48,073 nt of DNA, from assembly GCA_025330725.1 (NCBI GenBank), contig JAIWND010000077.1, forward strand, positions 1 through 48,073, read 5' to 3'. Below are positions 22,983 to 34,720 of this stretch, in pieces. The stretch's first letter is position 1, and every line of letters begins with the position of its first letter. The notes under the pieces are model-generated. The model was not told the origin of the DNA. It made no database searches and saw only the letters and a list, made by a program, of their open reading frames with translations. The DNA comes from Chlamydoabsidia padenii. Taxonomy: Eukaryota > Mucoromycota > Mucoromycetes > Mucorales > Cunninghamellaceae. The position numbers and the translations under genes were made by a program.

Positions 22983-23496
22983 TACAGAGATTAACCTTTA
23001 CCGTTTCAGTTACTGTTTTTAACTTGCTTACCTGGATATAGACAGACGACTTGACCTGGTTTACATTTCCCCTTCAGGAATACCCCAGTGCCTATGAAAG
23101 TATACTTGTATGTATTAGTTTTGTTAAAGCGTCCTTTTTTCATAAGAATGGATACGTCTTACCTGCACTCAGAATGGACGAGAGTCTCTTTTGCACTGTA
23201 AACCCAAGGCTAGTATGTAGTTGACCAAGTTGACGGTCGAATGCAAGTGACTTGGTATCGTGAATCGTTTGTATCAGAGAGTCGATAGTGGAAGCATCAG
23301 GTTCCGTCAAAGATTCTTGTTGCCATTTTACTGTTGGTTGAATTGTTCGTTTCGTTGGAGGAGCACGTAGTGATTGTATGGATAACCGAAAGAGCTGATA
23401 TGGGTAACTATTATGAGGAAGAAAAGATTATTAGTGAGAAAGAGAGTAGTGTTTTTATATATTCGACCATTACAAACGTTTTAAATAGTTATTCAT
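22289..23496 (-). CDS. SETD9-like SET-domain protein
   Basis: Probable lysine methyltransferase-fold protein, 254 aa. Exons: 23496-23474, 23407-23163, 23091-23032, 22934-22833, 22749-22653, 22579-22521 and 22467-22289. The first exon is 23 nt (MNNYLKRF). The sequence matches the SETD9 family in order: LGFTVQKRLSSILSAGTGVF, VCLYPGTVYMPHEPLLFVS, DGIYIDGKTTGLSG, YRSVFHRENWPG, NPLAIGQFVNNG, then IVALVAIREIENEELFSTY at the C-terminus, which corresponds to the post-NH SET element. The NHS core motif of canonical SET domains is replaced by FVNN, as in this family. Intron 5 has a GC donor (GCAAGT). Intron 3 contains a (GA)n tract. Substrate is unknown to me. Confidence in the family is high; catalytic activity is unproven. 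Confidence 0.92.
22946..22978. repeat. (GA)n microsatellite in SETD9-like intron 3
   Basis: About 16 GA units on the plus strand, giving a CT-rich tract on the gene strand before the exon 4 acceptor. Confidence 0.85.
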
Positions 23497-23737
23497 GACC
23501 CCGACCAAAAAAAAAAAAAAAAAAAAAAGAGAGAGAGAGAGAGGTAAAAGAATAGAGTTTATTTGGAATAGCGATTTTATATTTTTTTAAAAAGTGACTT
23601 TGATACGCGAGGTATGCATTAATGTGTATTGGTAAACTATACCAGTAATGGATCATTAGGCTGTTTGATGTATCTAATGTTGATAAAAAGAGGGTTAGCA
23701 ATATATGGACAATGCGCATTATCAAAGTTCAACTTAC

Positions 23738-24357
23738 CGTTCAGTGACGACGGCAAGACCCTTTATCAACATAGTGCACATCATATCCTTAAGACCCTAG
23801 TGTATTATTATATAAAGAAAGGTAGATGATAGATAACCAACCAGTAAATAGACATCAACAAAGTCCAATAGTATCCAGCATATTTACAAGGAGAGAAGAT
23901 ACGAACGTACCTTCCAACTAATACCAGGTGTCAAATTACCAACAATCACACAATATTTACTTCTTGGAAGAGGACTATTAGTTTCAACAAAAGAAAGTTA
24001 GTTAACATAAACAGATACATTCAGGGGAAGGTGGGAGGAGAGGGGGACAAAGATAATTAATACCTTTCATGGTGACAACTGTTCACAACAACACCACAAG
24101 GGTCATGAGCAATGTCAACGAGTCTACAGAGTTAAAGAATTGAAACAAAAAAGGGGGATTGATGAGTTAGTTTACTTTTACTTGCTTTACCTTTTCCCCG
24201 TTCAAGTCATGGGCAGCGCCTTGAGCGCCTCGAGGGGTCCAAGTTCAATAAAGCCATAATTTGACAAAATCTTTATATTTTTTGATTGGACCGTAACTAC
24301 TAAAAAAAGTTTTCCAGTTTGATAAGTGTATCCTTTAAAAGATTTCCAATAAAGAAT
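23738..24357 (-). pseudogene. Decayed SR-type splicing factor (two RRMs)
   Basis: Minus-strand relic of an SRSF-like gene that still shows its exon layout. The RRM1 segment (24357-24191) has an RNP2-like FFIGNLLKDTL, then FFSSYGPIKKYKDF, an RNP1-like NYGFIEL and AAHDLNGEK, but these pieces lie in different frames: an extra T in a T7 run, a lost A before NYGF, and a further slip after GFIEL. Splice-bounded pieces follow at 24123-24064 (LVDIAHDPCGVVVNSCHHE), 23974-23911 (RSKYCVIVGNLTPGISWK, an RRM2 start with the SW motif of SR proteins) and 23796-23738 (LKDMMCTMLIKG), all with intact GT/AG borders. No RS tail is seen. It lies upstream of the SETD9-like gene and divergent from the SWIM-RING gene. 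Multiple indels make a functional gene unlikely. Confidence 0.75.
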
Positions 24358-24400
24358 TTTGACGTTATTGTAAATGATAATGCATAAAAGAAAAAGGTAT

Positions 24401-24415
24401 TTTTTAGAATCCCGC
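24401..24415 (+). promoter_or_regulatory. AATCCCGC element upstream of the SWIM-RING gene
   Basis: TTTTTAGAATCCCGC, 126 bp upstream of the SWIM-RING ATG and next to the decayed SR gene. It is a one-base variant of the TTTCAAATCCCGC element. Confidence 0.4.
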
Positions 24416-24540
24416 TACTCAAGCCACTTACGGAACAGCAGCTACCTCTCGCGGGCATGAAATAAAATCAAGAAGCGAAGCTTTTTATTTCTCTCCTCCT
24501 TCTCTCCTCTTTCTTTCATTCGCAAACTCATTCCCCCACA

Positions 24541-24745
24541 ATGGTAAGATACACAACATGGGTCAAAGTTATACTATTTTAATTAACCTTTTGCTTCTAC
24601 TATGCTACTAGTCTACCTCCATTACTGCTGCGGTTAATCTTACCAGACGCTCTACACGTATAAAGGGCCCGTCAATTAAACAAGAACAATCTTTGGAGCA
24701 GGTATGTTGACAACTCTTAAGCTTTAAACAGTAAGCTAATACTCA

Positions 24746-24806
<61 letters not shown>

Positions 24807-26312
24807 TAAACTAGTTACCAATTGTATCCAAAAAGGTAAGAACCTTGCCATTCAGTAGTAAATCTGAAATTACTCTTGATACTAATCCATCTTTTTTTTC
24901 CCACACCCAAAGGATTCTATCAGCAAACAAACAAAAAAGATCATCAAAAAGGAGTCGCCTGCAACCAAGAAGACACCTAAAATCAAAAAGACATCTACAC
25001 CCAAGAAGACACCAGCACGCAAAAAGGCATCTGCACCTAAAAAGACAAGCCCACTCAAGAAGACGCCCACAGAAATAGTCCAATCTTTGTTGACAGAAGA
25101 AGAAGCTGCTTTGTCACCTGTAAGTATCAGGAAATCAAGATTTGGGGGACAAACTAACTCTTATTATTATTATTATCATTCCCTTTTAGAACATGCGTGC
25201 AAGAATCGGACGTGCAAAACGGGAAAAGCTGTTTGTAATCTCCAGAACCTCTGTTAGCGATCATGAAGAAGAATTTAAAGGTAATCAATCACTTGGATCA
25301 AATGACGAAATACTACTTATTACTTACTAATTATTGGGTCTCTTCTTCTTTTGGATAGTGTCTGGAAGCACTGGAAATGTAATACTGCTTTAACTATATA
25401 CATTGTACCCCATTTAATATTCTTCTTCTTCTTTAAATAGATGTATAATGTGGTCATTGGACCGAACGTCCGTTGCAGCTGTAGGGATTTTATATATCGC
25501 CGTGCACACTGTAAACATGTATTGATGATCTTGTTGAAAATGTTCCACCTCCAACCAAGCTCTCCCATATTCGCCACGTTACATCCTGCTCAAAACGTAA
25601 GTATCAAACCATCTTCAACTTGATTGGATCACTAACGCTTAAAGTTTTATACTTGATAGGTTTTAAAGGATATTTTCTCAACATGTATCCCCGATCCTGC
25701 TGCTCTGGTACCTGAAGAACTGAAGAATCTTATTGACAAGAAGCTCCATGGTGAACCTGTCCAAGTCAAAACTCAAAGGTAAATCAAAAAGAGTGAAGAT
25801 TGTCATCATCCAATCGTAAGCTCATACTAACATTATCTTCTTTTGGTTTCTTGTACCATCTCCATAATAGACGCCCACTCGATTCATCTGATTGTCCTGT
25901 TTGTTGCGATGAATTCAATGAAGCTGCTATTGCAAACATCCTCTTCTGTCTTGTTTGCGGTAACAATATTCACAAGGTAAACAACTACACATGAAACAAA
26001 CAATGACACCAATCTAACTTCCATCTTTTTTTTTTTTCTAGCAATGTTTCGACATGTGGCAGAAAACAAGAGGATCTAATGTAACCTGCGTTTACTGTCG
26101 ATCTCCTTGGGAAGATCCTCTTGCTCCCAAAAAGCCCAAGAACTTGCCTCGCAATTATGAAGGATACGTTAACTTTGGCTCGGAACTTGGATTAACAGGG
26201 ACACGAGGTAAATACCAAAAAAAAAAAAAAAATGATCACCATTACAAAAACAATCAAACTAATCCTTTTCTTTTTCTTTTATATAGACACATCTACCTAT
26301 GGCGTATACTAA
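24541..26312 (+). CDS. SWIM zinc finger plus RING protein with H1-like basic repeat
   Basis: Likely E3 ubiquitin ligase, similar in layout to ZSWIM2-type proteins; 334 aa. Exons: 24541-24543, 24612-24701, 24815-24835, 24913-25119, 25190-25280, 25359-25378, 25441-25596, 25660-25778, 25871-25976, 26042-26207 and 26287-26312. The first exon is only the ATG. Residues about 39-95 are Lys/Thr/Pro repeats (KKTP, KKTS, RKKAS) resembling histone H1 tails. The SWIM finger is C156-x-C158, C168-x-H170 (RCSCRDFIYRRAHCKHVLMI). The RING-like finger has C244, C247, C262, C265, H270, C273, C287 and C290, then the RSPW end. Every intron keeps frame. The basic repeat suggests chromatin or DNA contact (inference). 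The combination and the family are clear; the biological target is not. Confidence 0.88.
24749..24803. repeat. (TC)n microsatellite in intron 2 of the SWIM-RING gene
   Basis: About 27 TC units immediately before the exon 3 acceptor, acting as its polypyrimidine tract. Confidence 0.9.
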
Positions 26313-26827
26313 TCATCTAAATCATACATGTAAACTATCAATCATCACCACATGTTAGCCTTTACCCTTTGTATCCCCCTCCCCCTTTTATATCATAGTT
26401 AGTATTGAAAACGAACACACACAAACATACAATAAAACAAAAACATTTCACTTCTTTGTGCTATAAAAGCATTGTCTCTCCACCTCTTTTTACTTGTTAT
26501 CTCTGACTTCTATTTTTGGATCGCATGAATCCATCACTCAACATTTCAAATCCCGTCCAAACGGCTCATTACAAGAGCTTCTCAACTTTTATTTTTCAAT
26601 CATGTATGGATTCTTCTAGTCATTCTATAAACTTGACAAGTGCTTGTCATTTAAATGATAGTAATGCTTAAACCATTCCACATTTTAATGCCAAGATTGG
26701 TCGAGCTTGGACACAACCAAGTTTGATCATTCCCAGACGCATACATAATTGAATCCCCGCCTGGGATTTTTCTGTTTGCGAACTTTTTTTTTTTTTTTTT
26801 CTTTCCCTTTCTCTCTTTTTTTTAATA
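26313..26827. other. Spacer and promoter of ESS2
   Basis: 3' flank of the SWIM-RING gene (AATAAA near 26431) followed by the ESS2 upstream region, with two AAATCCCG-type elements (26543-26556 and a GAATCCCCGCC variant at about 26752-26762) and a T-rich stretch to 26823. No gene is seen. Confidence 0.55.
26543..26556 (+). promoter_or_regulatory. ATTTCAAATCCCGT element upstream of ESS2
   Basis: ATTTCAAATCCCGT about 272 bp upstream of the ESS2 start; a weaker GAATCCCCGCC copy lies 66 bp upstream. Role inferred from recurrence. Confidence 0.35.
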
Positions 26828-28271
26828 ATGACAACACCAGTAACCTTGGATGAAGACACATACACGGAAGCCATCAGTCGTATTATTGAACGAGACTTCT
26901 TTCCACATCTCGCTCAAATGAAGGCGGAATCAAGTTATCATGAAGCACAACTTAACGGGGATGTAGATCAACTACGGCAGGCAAGACAAACCTTATCACA
27001 ACTGACGACCAATCAAGGTAAACTCAAACTAATGATCCGTTTGCTTCCAGGCACTAACCAACTTTACTTTGACTTTATCTCTTTCTAGATGATCAAGTAC
27101 CTGTTAATCAACTGCAAAATTATTACCATCCTGAAGAATCCGATCTTGCTAAAAGAATCAATCTCCAACTTTCTCTGGATCAATTCCAAACGGTTTACAC
27201 AAGGTAAAGTTACATGACTCCCTTATAAAAGGATGAAATCTTTTTTAACCTCCCTTTTCTTTTTGTAGTGAAGATAATGCTTCCTTTACTGATCTCTTAG
27301 AAAAGGCCAATGCCAAACGAAAAAGTCATTACCGTTGGTTTTACGACAAACAAGCCCAACAACTCTGTATTGAAGACGATAAGACTCGATCCGATACAAG
27401 TAAAGGTGGTAATCTTCTCATGTATTATCCCGAAGGGCCAAGTAAATCGATCCTCGCCGACGTCCAACACCGTGGTGCACCAAAAAGTATTACCCACGCC
27501 AACACAATGTTGACCACCTTACCCACCACCACCACCACCACCACACTCTTACAAAGGAAAGAAGAAGAAGCACCTTGGGCCGAACTGTGTGGGGATCAAT
27601 CTACTTCAGCTTTCCGTGGGTTTGATCTTGTGGAATCCACACCCACTATTCATCCTTCTAGTATGGAGGTTCCTTTGATGACATGGGGATCCATCGAAGG
27701 TACTCCGATTCGAATCGCTCAACCAGGCACACCAGCAGGTAAGAAAAAAAGTAGTGGGTAACCATGATACTGTTTTACTAACTACTATCTGATTATAGGA
27801 CCACAATTCTCTTTACCAAAGGAATCACAACGGGAAAAACTTGGCAAGGCATTATCGGAAAAGGCATCAAGGGCTTATCGAAAACGGACCAACGAAAGGA
27901 ATCAACATGTGAAAGGAACTCCAAGGACAGGGTAAGGAATAAAATGAAAATGGATTAAAAAGTCAAATACATAAATTCATGGTACTGATGCGTTTTTTTT
28001 TGGGGGGGTTGTAGATCTGGTTTGATGTCACCTGCCGCACAACATCTACTACGAAGAAGCAACACACCTTATACAAAAGGCATCGACATGGATTTGCGAT
28101 CTTCTTATGGTGGTTCCCCAAGTAAGTGCGTTATCTTGTTGTTATTGCTATCGAAAGTTTGATTGACCTTTCTTTTTTTTTTTTTGGATAGGATCAACCA
28201 CTCCGCTCTTCCGTGCTGGTGGCACATCTGGCAGATTCAAAACACCAACTACTATTACACCACGTCCTTAA
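26828..28271 (+). CDS. ESS2: ESS2/DGCR14-like splicing factor
   Basis: Nuclear spliceosome C-complex-associated protein; 364 aa. Exons: 26828-27017, 27089-27203, 27269-27738, 27799-27931, 28015-28121 and 28192-28271. The N-terminus has the family signature (LDEDTYTEAISRIIERDFFP, then HLAQMKAE). Central TSEDNASFTDLLEKANAKRK and YRWFYDK, then LMYYPEG, and downstream MTWGSIEGTPIRI and KASRAYRKRT also match ESS2. A Thr7 run (coded by ACC repeats) sits in a variable linker. The C-terminus is Ser/Pro/Thr-rich (SPRSTTPLFRAGGTSG). All five introns keep frame. The gene is in tandem with URB2, whose start is 202 bp beyond the ESS2 stop. Confidence 0.95.
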
Positions 28272-28399
28272 TTTACCCACTTTTACCACTGTTTTGATTA
28301 TTACTATCTACTTTTTAAATAAACCACTCACCTTTTGACAATCATAATGCTTAATTTATCAATCATAATAGGTGGTGGCAATGGCGGAATTTAAAAAAT

Positions 28400-28413
28400 C
28401 GGGATTTTAAAAA
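28400..28413 (-). promoter_or_regulatory. CGGGATTTTAAAAA element upstream of URB2
   Basis: Reverse-orientation copy of the AAATCCCG element, 61 bp upstream of the URB2 ATG; a degenerate GGCGGAATTTAAAAA copy precedes it at 28384-28398. Confidence 0.4.
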
Positions 28414-28473
28414 TCGCTTAAGAATGGTGGACCAGGAAAAAAAAAAGTTTTTTGACCTTCTTTTACTTTAACC

Positions 28474-31400
28474 ATGATCGATTGGTCTTCGGAAAAGATC
28501 GCCAAGGCCTTGAAAGGGTCAGGGCTCAGTCACCAAGAACGAATTGTAACGGCAACTCAAGCATGGAACAATCAAGGTCTCTTCTTCCCCAACAAAGACG
28601 ACTTTTTATTTGATTGGCTCTGCTCTGTCTTGACAATGAAACCTAATATGAAAAAGTAAGTCTTAATAACTAAATTGACAACTCACCTTTTTAACTCTTT
28701 TTCTTTTATTGTAGTCCATTGGATTCACCCTTGTTTTCTGATCAACACTGGAAACTCCTGGCCGATCTTTTGCAACATTACACAAGTCAACCTGGATTAT
28801 CTGTCCCCTTCATTCGCGTCCCTCTTCTTATTCCAGTATCGACGATCTTGACTACACCTAACACAACATCATTAATAAAAGACGTAGCACCTTGTATTCG
28901 ACTCATTTTGTCACATCCACGTTGTCGAGCGGCCTATCATCCCAGTTTGGAACAGGTCACTACTTTGATCGAACACTTGCTTTTGGCTCTTAAAAACGAC
29001 AACATTAACAATGAGGCTTTGGTGGATTTGGCTCAAGTGGTACTTGCTCGTTATGATGAACAGCTAATCCAGGCTGGTAACCAAAAAAAGGTAACTATTG
29101 GGGCTGAGGAGGAAAAGGATGATGATTAATGATATTGTATGTGTTTAGATGTTTACGACTATGATCACCAAAGTATTGCCTAATGGTCTCAATGTCCGTC
29201 GCCGGTTATTGGAATCTCATGCTACTGTGTCACATCAAATCACTCAACTTCTTTGTCATTGCTTTTTCCACCAAGATACCATTCTGGAATACACTTCGGT
29301 TTTGACGGCTCAAAACAGCAAAAACGCCAGTTATGTATCTAAACTTTTTGAAGAATTGACCAAATTAATAACAAATGGCATGGAAGAAGATGGTAGGGAA
29401 AGAAGAAGAAGAAAATACATCTACTGGGTATACAATGAAAGTGTTGTTAATAATCATGTCTCTTTTTTTATATACTTTTAGTGTTATGTATTCTTCCCAC
29501 CCTACTCTCTCATTTTATCATGGCATTCCGACAAAAAAAACACACCACAATGGCACCTACTCAAGAAATCAACCGAATTACTGAATTTGGATTCTTCATG
29601 CAGGTACATGGCATCATGGAAAAGGGGAAACCGGCAACAATGGCATTAAAGGTGGAAGGTATGTTATTGGAACAAGTCTTGGCTTTAAACATCTATACCG
29701 CACGAAATGATTCGGTCTCCAAGCAACAGCATGAATTTCTGGATTCTCTGGCTGCTCGCGCTGTCGATTACTTGGGGGATTGTCAAGGTAAAAAGAAGAA
29801 GAAAAAGAAGTTTGGCTTATAATATGTGATTAACCTTGTCTTTATTCGGGATGAAAATAGTCTTTGATCAAGGATTTGTGATGGATATTCTCAACTATCT
29901 TTTACAGATCGACATTACATTGATTGAACATCGTATGATCTCCATATGGCCCATCTTGTTACAGGTAACAACTAGAATATGAAAATGGATACAGATGTTT
30001 AACTTCTTTATAAATAATAGCCAACAGGGAACTCCGACTCATGCTTATCACTTGCTCAAACTGTATTGAAATCATATGCTGCATCAAGACAAGTCGATAT
30101 GTTTGTAGCCGAACTGCTAAACGCCATCAACACTGCCTCTTTCCAAGATATCTATACAGTCCTTCGAAGACCGTTATTCTCCAAACACTTCCTTCAAGAG
30201 TAAGTACACTGGTCTTAAAATAGGTTAACAATAACGTTTTTAAATCTCGCTCACCCTCTCTACATTTCTCTCTCTCTCTCTCCAGATTCTCATCGATTGT
30301 CGCCAAACAAGTACCTGCACCACAAACATTAACTATCTTCGAATTATTCACAGCCACACTGAAAATCAACACTGAAGAAGCACATCCTACGAAGAAAGCC
30401 AAACGGGACAACTCTCATCGATCACCACCAACTGCCGCCTTACTGATCACAACCTATCTTGTGGAATTCATCCGATCATTGCGGTTAGGGCAACATCAAC
30501 GACAGGCATTTGAACGAACCGCACAGGAACTCTTTGACGATTTTATCCGGCCCAGCTTTAACGACAAGGACGATACTCATATATTACCTGCTATTCAAGC
30601 CCATTTTGCATTATCTCATACATTTTATGATGTATATTGGCTCAAGTTATCCCTTACTTCACGTGAATGGTTGGTATTGGAACTGAAGACTTTGTTTGAT
30701 CTCGAAAAACACAATGATACTCAATCTTCAAGGCTCTTTTTGGTCCATTGTGTAAGGAAGAAGGGGAGGGGAAGGTAGACAAAAGATAGGATGATGATTA
30801 CTCATAAACTTTTTTTTTTTTTTTTTTTACTTAGGCCAATGTCTTACTTCAACATGTGTACTTCTCCACTCTCCAAGATGATTCATTCCTATCTGTCAAG
30901 AACTCGGATTTGGTGAACGTGGTATTGGAAAGAGTGATGAATGAAAAGGATTGTGCATGGCAAAATGTGTCTTGGGATGGTCAATTGATGTCTTTGGCTA
31001 ATATGGATCAAGTCAAACTGGCGATATGGAAACTGGTGACGGATGAATGGTTTGATCCGATTTGGTAAGAACTGTCATACAAGAAAGTGGTTGATAATGA
31101 TCTTACCTTTTTTTTTTTTTTTTTTTTTTTTTTTCTAAAAAAAACAACAACTTATAATCATATATCTAGTCGTGTTGTCCAAGATGATAGAAAACAAGCT
31201 CATTCTTTTGCCTCCTTGGTCTTACTCTCTACTCTCAAGCAACAAAATGATCAAGACCGTCTCCCTGACCTGACAATTCAATCGCTTAATCGTACTTTAC
31301 TCCGATCTGCCAATTTCTTTGAAACCAAGTGTTTCCATGGTAAAATACTCTACTCACTCATTCTACGTGATCTTTTTTTATTATTATTATTAACCTCCCT

Positions 31401-33934
31401 CTTAATGCACCTCTCTTTAGACTGTAGTATCGATATGTTGACTGACTCCATTATTCAACTATTCCAACACCAAGACGACAATCTAGCAAAGGAAATCATT
31501 AAGATTAAACAGGTTGACGATGATAATAAACAAGATAGGATCAACAAACTGGGCAAAAACCTGTTGGATTCTCTGAACCACCTGATGGAACAAGGAGACA
31601 CCAACCAAGAAATGGTGGATATGATTGCTCGAATGATGAATATGTTACTTTTGTTCCCTTTGGAATACTTTATTAAACAACAACGAACGTTGGTACTTTG
31701 GTTGTGCTTTTTGGTGGATGCTTGGCTGTGGTCGAACGGTTTGGCTCATCCCCACTCAATTATTCGTGGATCCTTGGCTTGTCGCAGCCTTTCCCTTCGC
31801 TTGGTGAACTTGACTAGTGCAGGTGTTCTCGTAAGTATCCAAAAAAAAAAAGGGGGGGGGAATATACCAATAGCTGACACTTTATTTTAATCTTATATAG
31901 CAAACCAGTGCTTCCATTCTCCATTGGTGGGTACATGTGCTTGATTCAAGGTTTACAAAGGAAATCTTTTTATTACAGCCAGCTGAAACGAAGGCCTGGA
32001 TTCAAGTAACAAAACTAATGGATTACAAAGTGCAAATGTAAGTACATAATATCTCTCTATCTGACACAAAAATATTGACACCTTCTTCTTCTATAGGACA
32101 ATATTATCAATGGCTGGTGGAAAGGTGCCAGATGCCAATGCGCTTACTTTTCTTCAAGATACCCTTCATCATCGATTTACAACAACCAATCTTAAATGGA
32201 CTCTCAACTTCATGGATGCTTTGGTGGACTGTCTCCCGACCTTGTTGAAAAAGTAAGATTATCAAATTAAAAAGAAGGTGTATGGGAAAGTATTATCTAA
32301 TATGATTCGAAATAGGCAGGAAAACTTGGATACTTCGGATGTACTCGGAACGATACCTGTAATGGACAAAATGACTACTTTGATCACCAAGACCCTTGGC
32401 GAAGATACTCATTTGATCCCAACTGCTAAACTGGCTGAATTATTCCATGGTGTAACTCTCGTTCAACAGTATGCGCGCCTATTAAACCAGGCTGGCAAAG
32501 GTAACATAACAAAATAGTGGAACAGAAGAGAAAGAGAGAAAAAAGGAGACTCATTTATGAATGAATCTGTAATATAGATATGAATACGACAGCCCTCTCT
32601 GATGTGATGATTAATTTGGTGACGCCTATGTTGGAAACCCTTGATGTGCACGCTGGATCTAATGACATGGCAATTCATTTTGCTGGGGCGGTTAGCACCA
32701 CATTGTCTCGGCAACCCGATGACGAAACGACAAAACAAATCAACCATGTTTTCTGGGTGGTCTTTGCCACTATTCAAGCTACCAATGACAAGTCGGCTAT
32801 GGAATCCATCAACTCGGTGTTCTCAAAATGGATTCAATCACTTGCCAAACAACATTATGCGGTTTTGGTCGACCATCTTGCTGACAAGCTGGATATTGTG
32901 GAAGGACGAACCTTGTTACCTATCATGTTTTTATTATTGACTAGGACAAACGAAGGTAATAACAAATAATTGTCGTAGTCATGAAAAGTAATATTGATCA
33001 TATACTTTTTGTGTGGGGGCGGTGTTGATTAGGTCAAAAATACCGTTTACGGCCCATGATTCCTCGGTTTATGCTAAGACTGACTGCCATGGTTGGCGCC
33101 ACTACTCAAATCAAACAATTGGATGACATTCTGAATCTTCTGATCCGTCTGACAAATGAAACCGTAAGTCCTTTCGTTACCCGATTATTATTTTTTTCCC
33201 TCACTCATTCACTCTTCCTTTTCTTTTTTTTTCTGTTTTTTCTTTTTCTTTTCTTTATCTAGATTTTTATAAACAACAACTACGATGCATCTCTTGTACT
33301 CACCTGTCTCCTTCAAGTCCTCCAGCCTAATACTCAATCCATTCTACTACCTCAAATGGATCGCCAGCTCACTCAAGTGTTATTCGGTAAAGTATGTCAT
33401 GTCCTTGTCAATCTTGCGCGTCTACATCGGGATGCACTCTCGAGTACCATGGGTCCATTGGTCGCCATTTTACAGACCCTTCTCCAATCCTTTAAATCTG
33501 CTCACTTATCACTAGTCAACACCAAGAAACGAAAGTCCACCACCACAGCAGCAACAACAACAATGACCACTACATTACTAACGGCACATGCTCCTTTGGA
33601 CCAGGATTGTGCTGATAGGTACGCACGGATTTGTACACAACTAATCGCCAAGGTAGCAGGCGGTACTCAACGCTCCGACATGGTCCAACAAAACGTACAA
33701 AAACATATTCCTTTTATTCTCATGGCGTACTTTGCTGGTCAATCTGATCCTGTGTCCACCATCACTCAACCTGCTCTCAAATCCGCCCTGGCCGCTGCAT
33801 GGCATGAACTTTTAGAAACTTGCTCCTCCACTGACCGATCCCTCATCATGGCTGGACTTAATCCTACTGGTCAAGCTCTCTTCAAATCTTTCTATGGTAC
33901 CTGGAAAGCCGAACACAAGTATACTGGCCAATAA
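28474..33934 (+). CDS. URB2: URB2/NPA2-like 60S ribosome-biogenesis protein
   Basis: Large nucleolar factor for 27S pre-rRNA processing in early pre-60S particles, working with Urb1 and associated factors (family knowledge). Sixteen exons: 28474-28655, 28715-29090, 29149-29392, 29482-29787, 29861-29964, 30021-30199, 30286-30751, 30835-31064, 31170-31339, 31421-31830, 31901-32037, 32097-32252, 32316-32500, 32578-32955, 33033-33163 and 33263-33934; 1441 aa, near the size of the animal protein. The protein is almost entirely alpha-helical and repeat-like. Identification rests on the C-terminal Urb2/Npa2 domain: DCADRYARICTQLIAKVAG, QKHIPFILMAYFAGQ, and the ending LNPTGQALFKSFYGTWKAEH. An NLS-like KKRKST patch precedes it. 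Two introns have long T tracts (30811-30828, 31110-31134). The family is well supported; the central region alone would not identify it. Confidence 0.88.
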
Positions 33935-34177
33935 TCATTATAGACCTTCTTTTTTTTTTCAATTCATTCTTCACCATCTGTTTGTATCATTTTGTTAAAC
34001 ATTAAAATAAAAAACTGTATCATTGTCTTTTTAATCTTATTGGGGGTCTTTATATATATTTATATGTATGTCATAATGAAGGGGGATGCAATAACAGGGT
34101 AAGGACAAACATCCACGTGATTTTGGAACTCCGACGTTGTGCTTTATATAGTACTTGCCAATTTTTTTTTCATTCGA

Positions 34178-34248
34178 GCGCGGTTGGTTAAGTGGTATAA
34201 TCTTCGCCTGCCACGCGAAGGGCCGGGGTTCGATTCCCCGACCGCGCA
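34178..34248 (+). tRNA. tRNA-Gly (anticodon GCC)
   Basis: A 71-nt cloverleaf without intron. The acceptor stem GCGCGGT pairs with ACCGCGC; the anticodon stem TTCGC/GCGAA frames the loop CTGCCAC with anticodon GCC; the T arm contains GGTTCGATTCC. A T6 run directly after the discriminator A is a Pol III terminator. Confidence 0.97.
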
Positions 34249-34393
34249 TTTTTTACATCTGTTGTGTTATTTTAAATCCCGATATCGTGTCAGGAGGGAG
34301 TAGAGGTTCACACCAAACATACAACATGACACGGCTAAATCTGATAGATGTTAAGAGTATCTTAGGCTCAAAAAGTATGTTTTGTATGTATTA

Positions 34394-34720
34394 AAGTAGT
34401 GAGCACCAGAATCTTTTTGGTTTAGATTCAATCTTTGAGATGTTCTTGAATGTACTGTTACGGCTAAATGTGTAAGGATTTAGGTAACGTGGGTGTGTTT
34501 TTATATGAGTGTTGTAGATATGTTATTATCTTTAGATAATGTAAATTTGCGTTTATAGAGTCCAAATAGGAAATTCAGGAACCAGTCAAAGTGTGCTTGG
34601 TTCGGCGGTTAAATTGATTTTCTTTTCTCTCTTGTAGAGATGGATTGATTCAAGTAGATCGTTTGAGTTTAAAAAGTAGTGAGCACCAGAATATTTGTGG
34701 TTAATATTCAACCTTTGAAG
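34394..34720 (-). repeat. Direct repeat pair with primer-binding-site-like motif
   Basis: Two copies (34394-34440, 34674-34720) share the exact 19-mer AAGTAGTGAGCACCAGAAT and a diverged tail. On the minus strand this reads ATTCTGGTGCTCACTACTT; the TGG-led stretch resembles a retrotransposon primer-binding site next to an LTR end. The surrounding 34.4-35.2 kb is compatible with a decayed LTR, but I could not define both LTRs. Confidence 0.4.

Noticed and set aside
24749..24803. (TC)n tract as a CRISPR-like or functional repeat array
   Set aside because: Simple dinucleotide microsatellite inside an intron; no spacers, and the genome is eukaryotic.
31087..31167. Possible coding of the poly-Phe stretch between URB2 exons
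   Set aside because: It is intron: GTAAGA donor at 31065 and CTAG acceptor at 31169, with frame restored across it.
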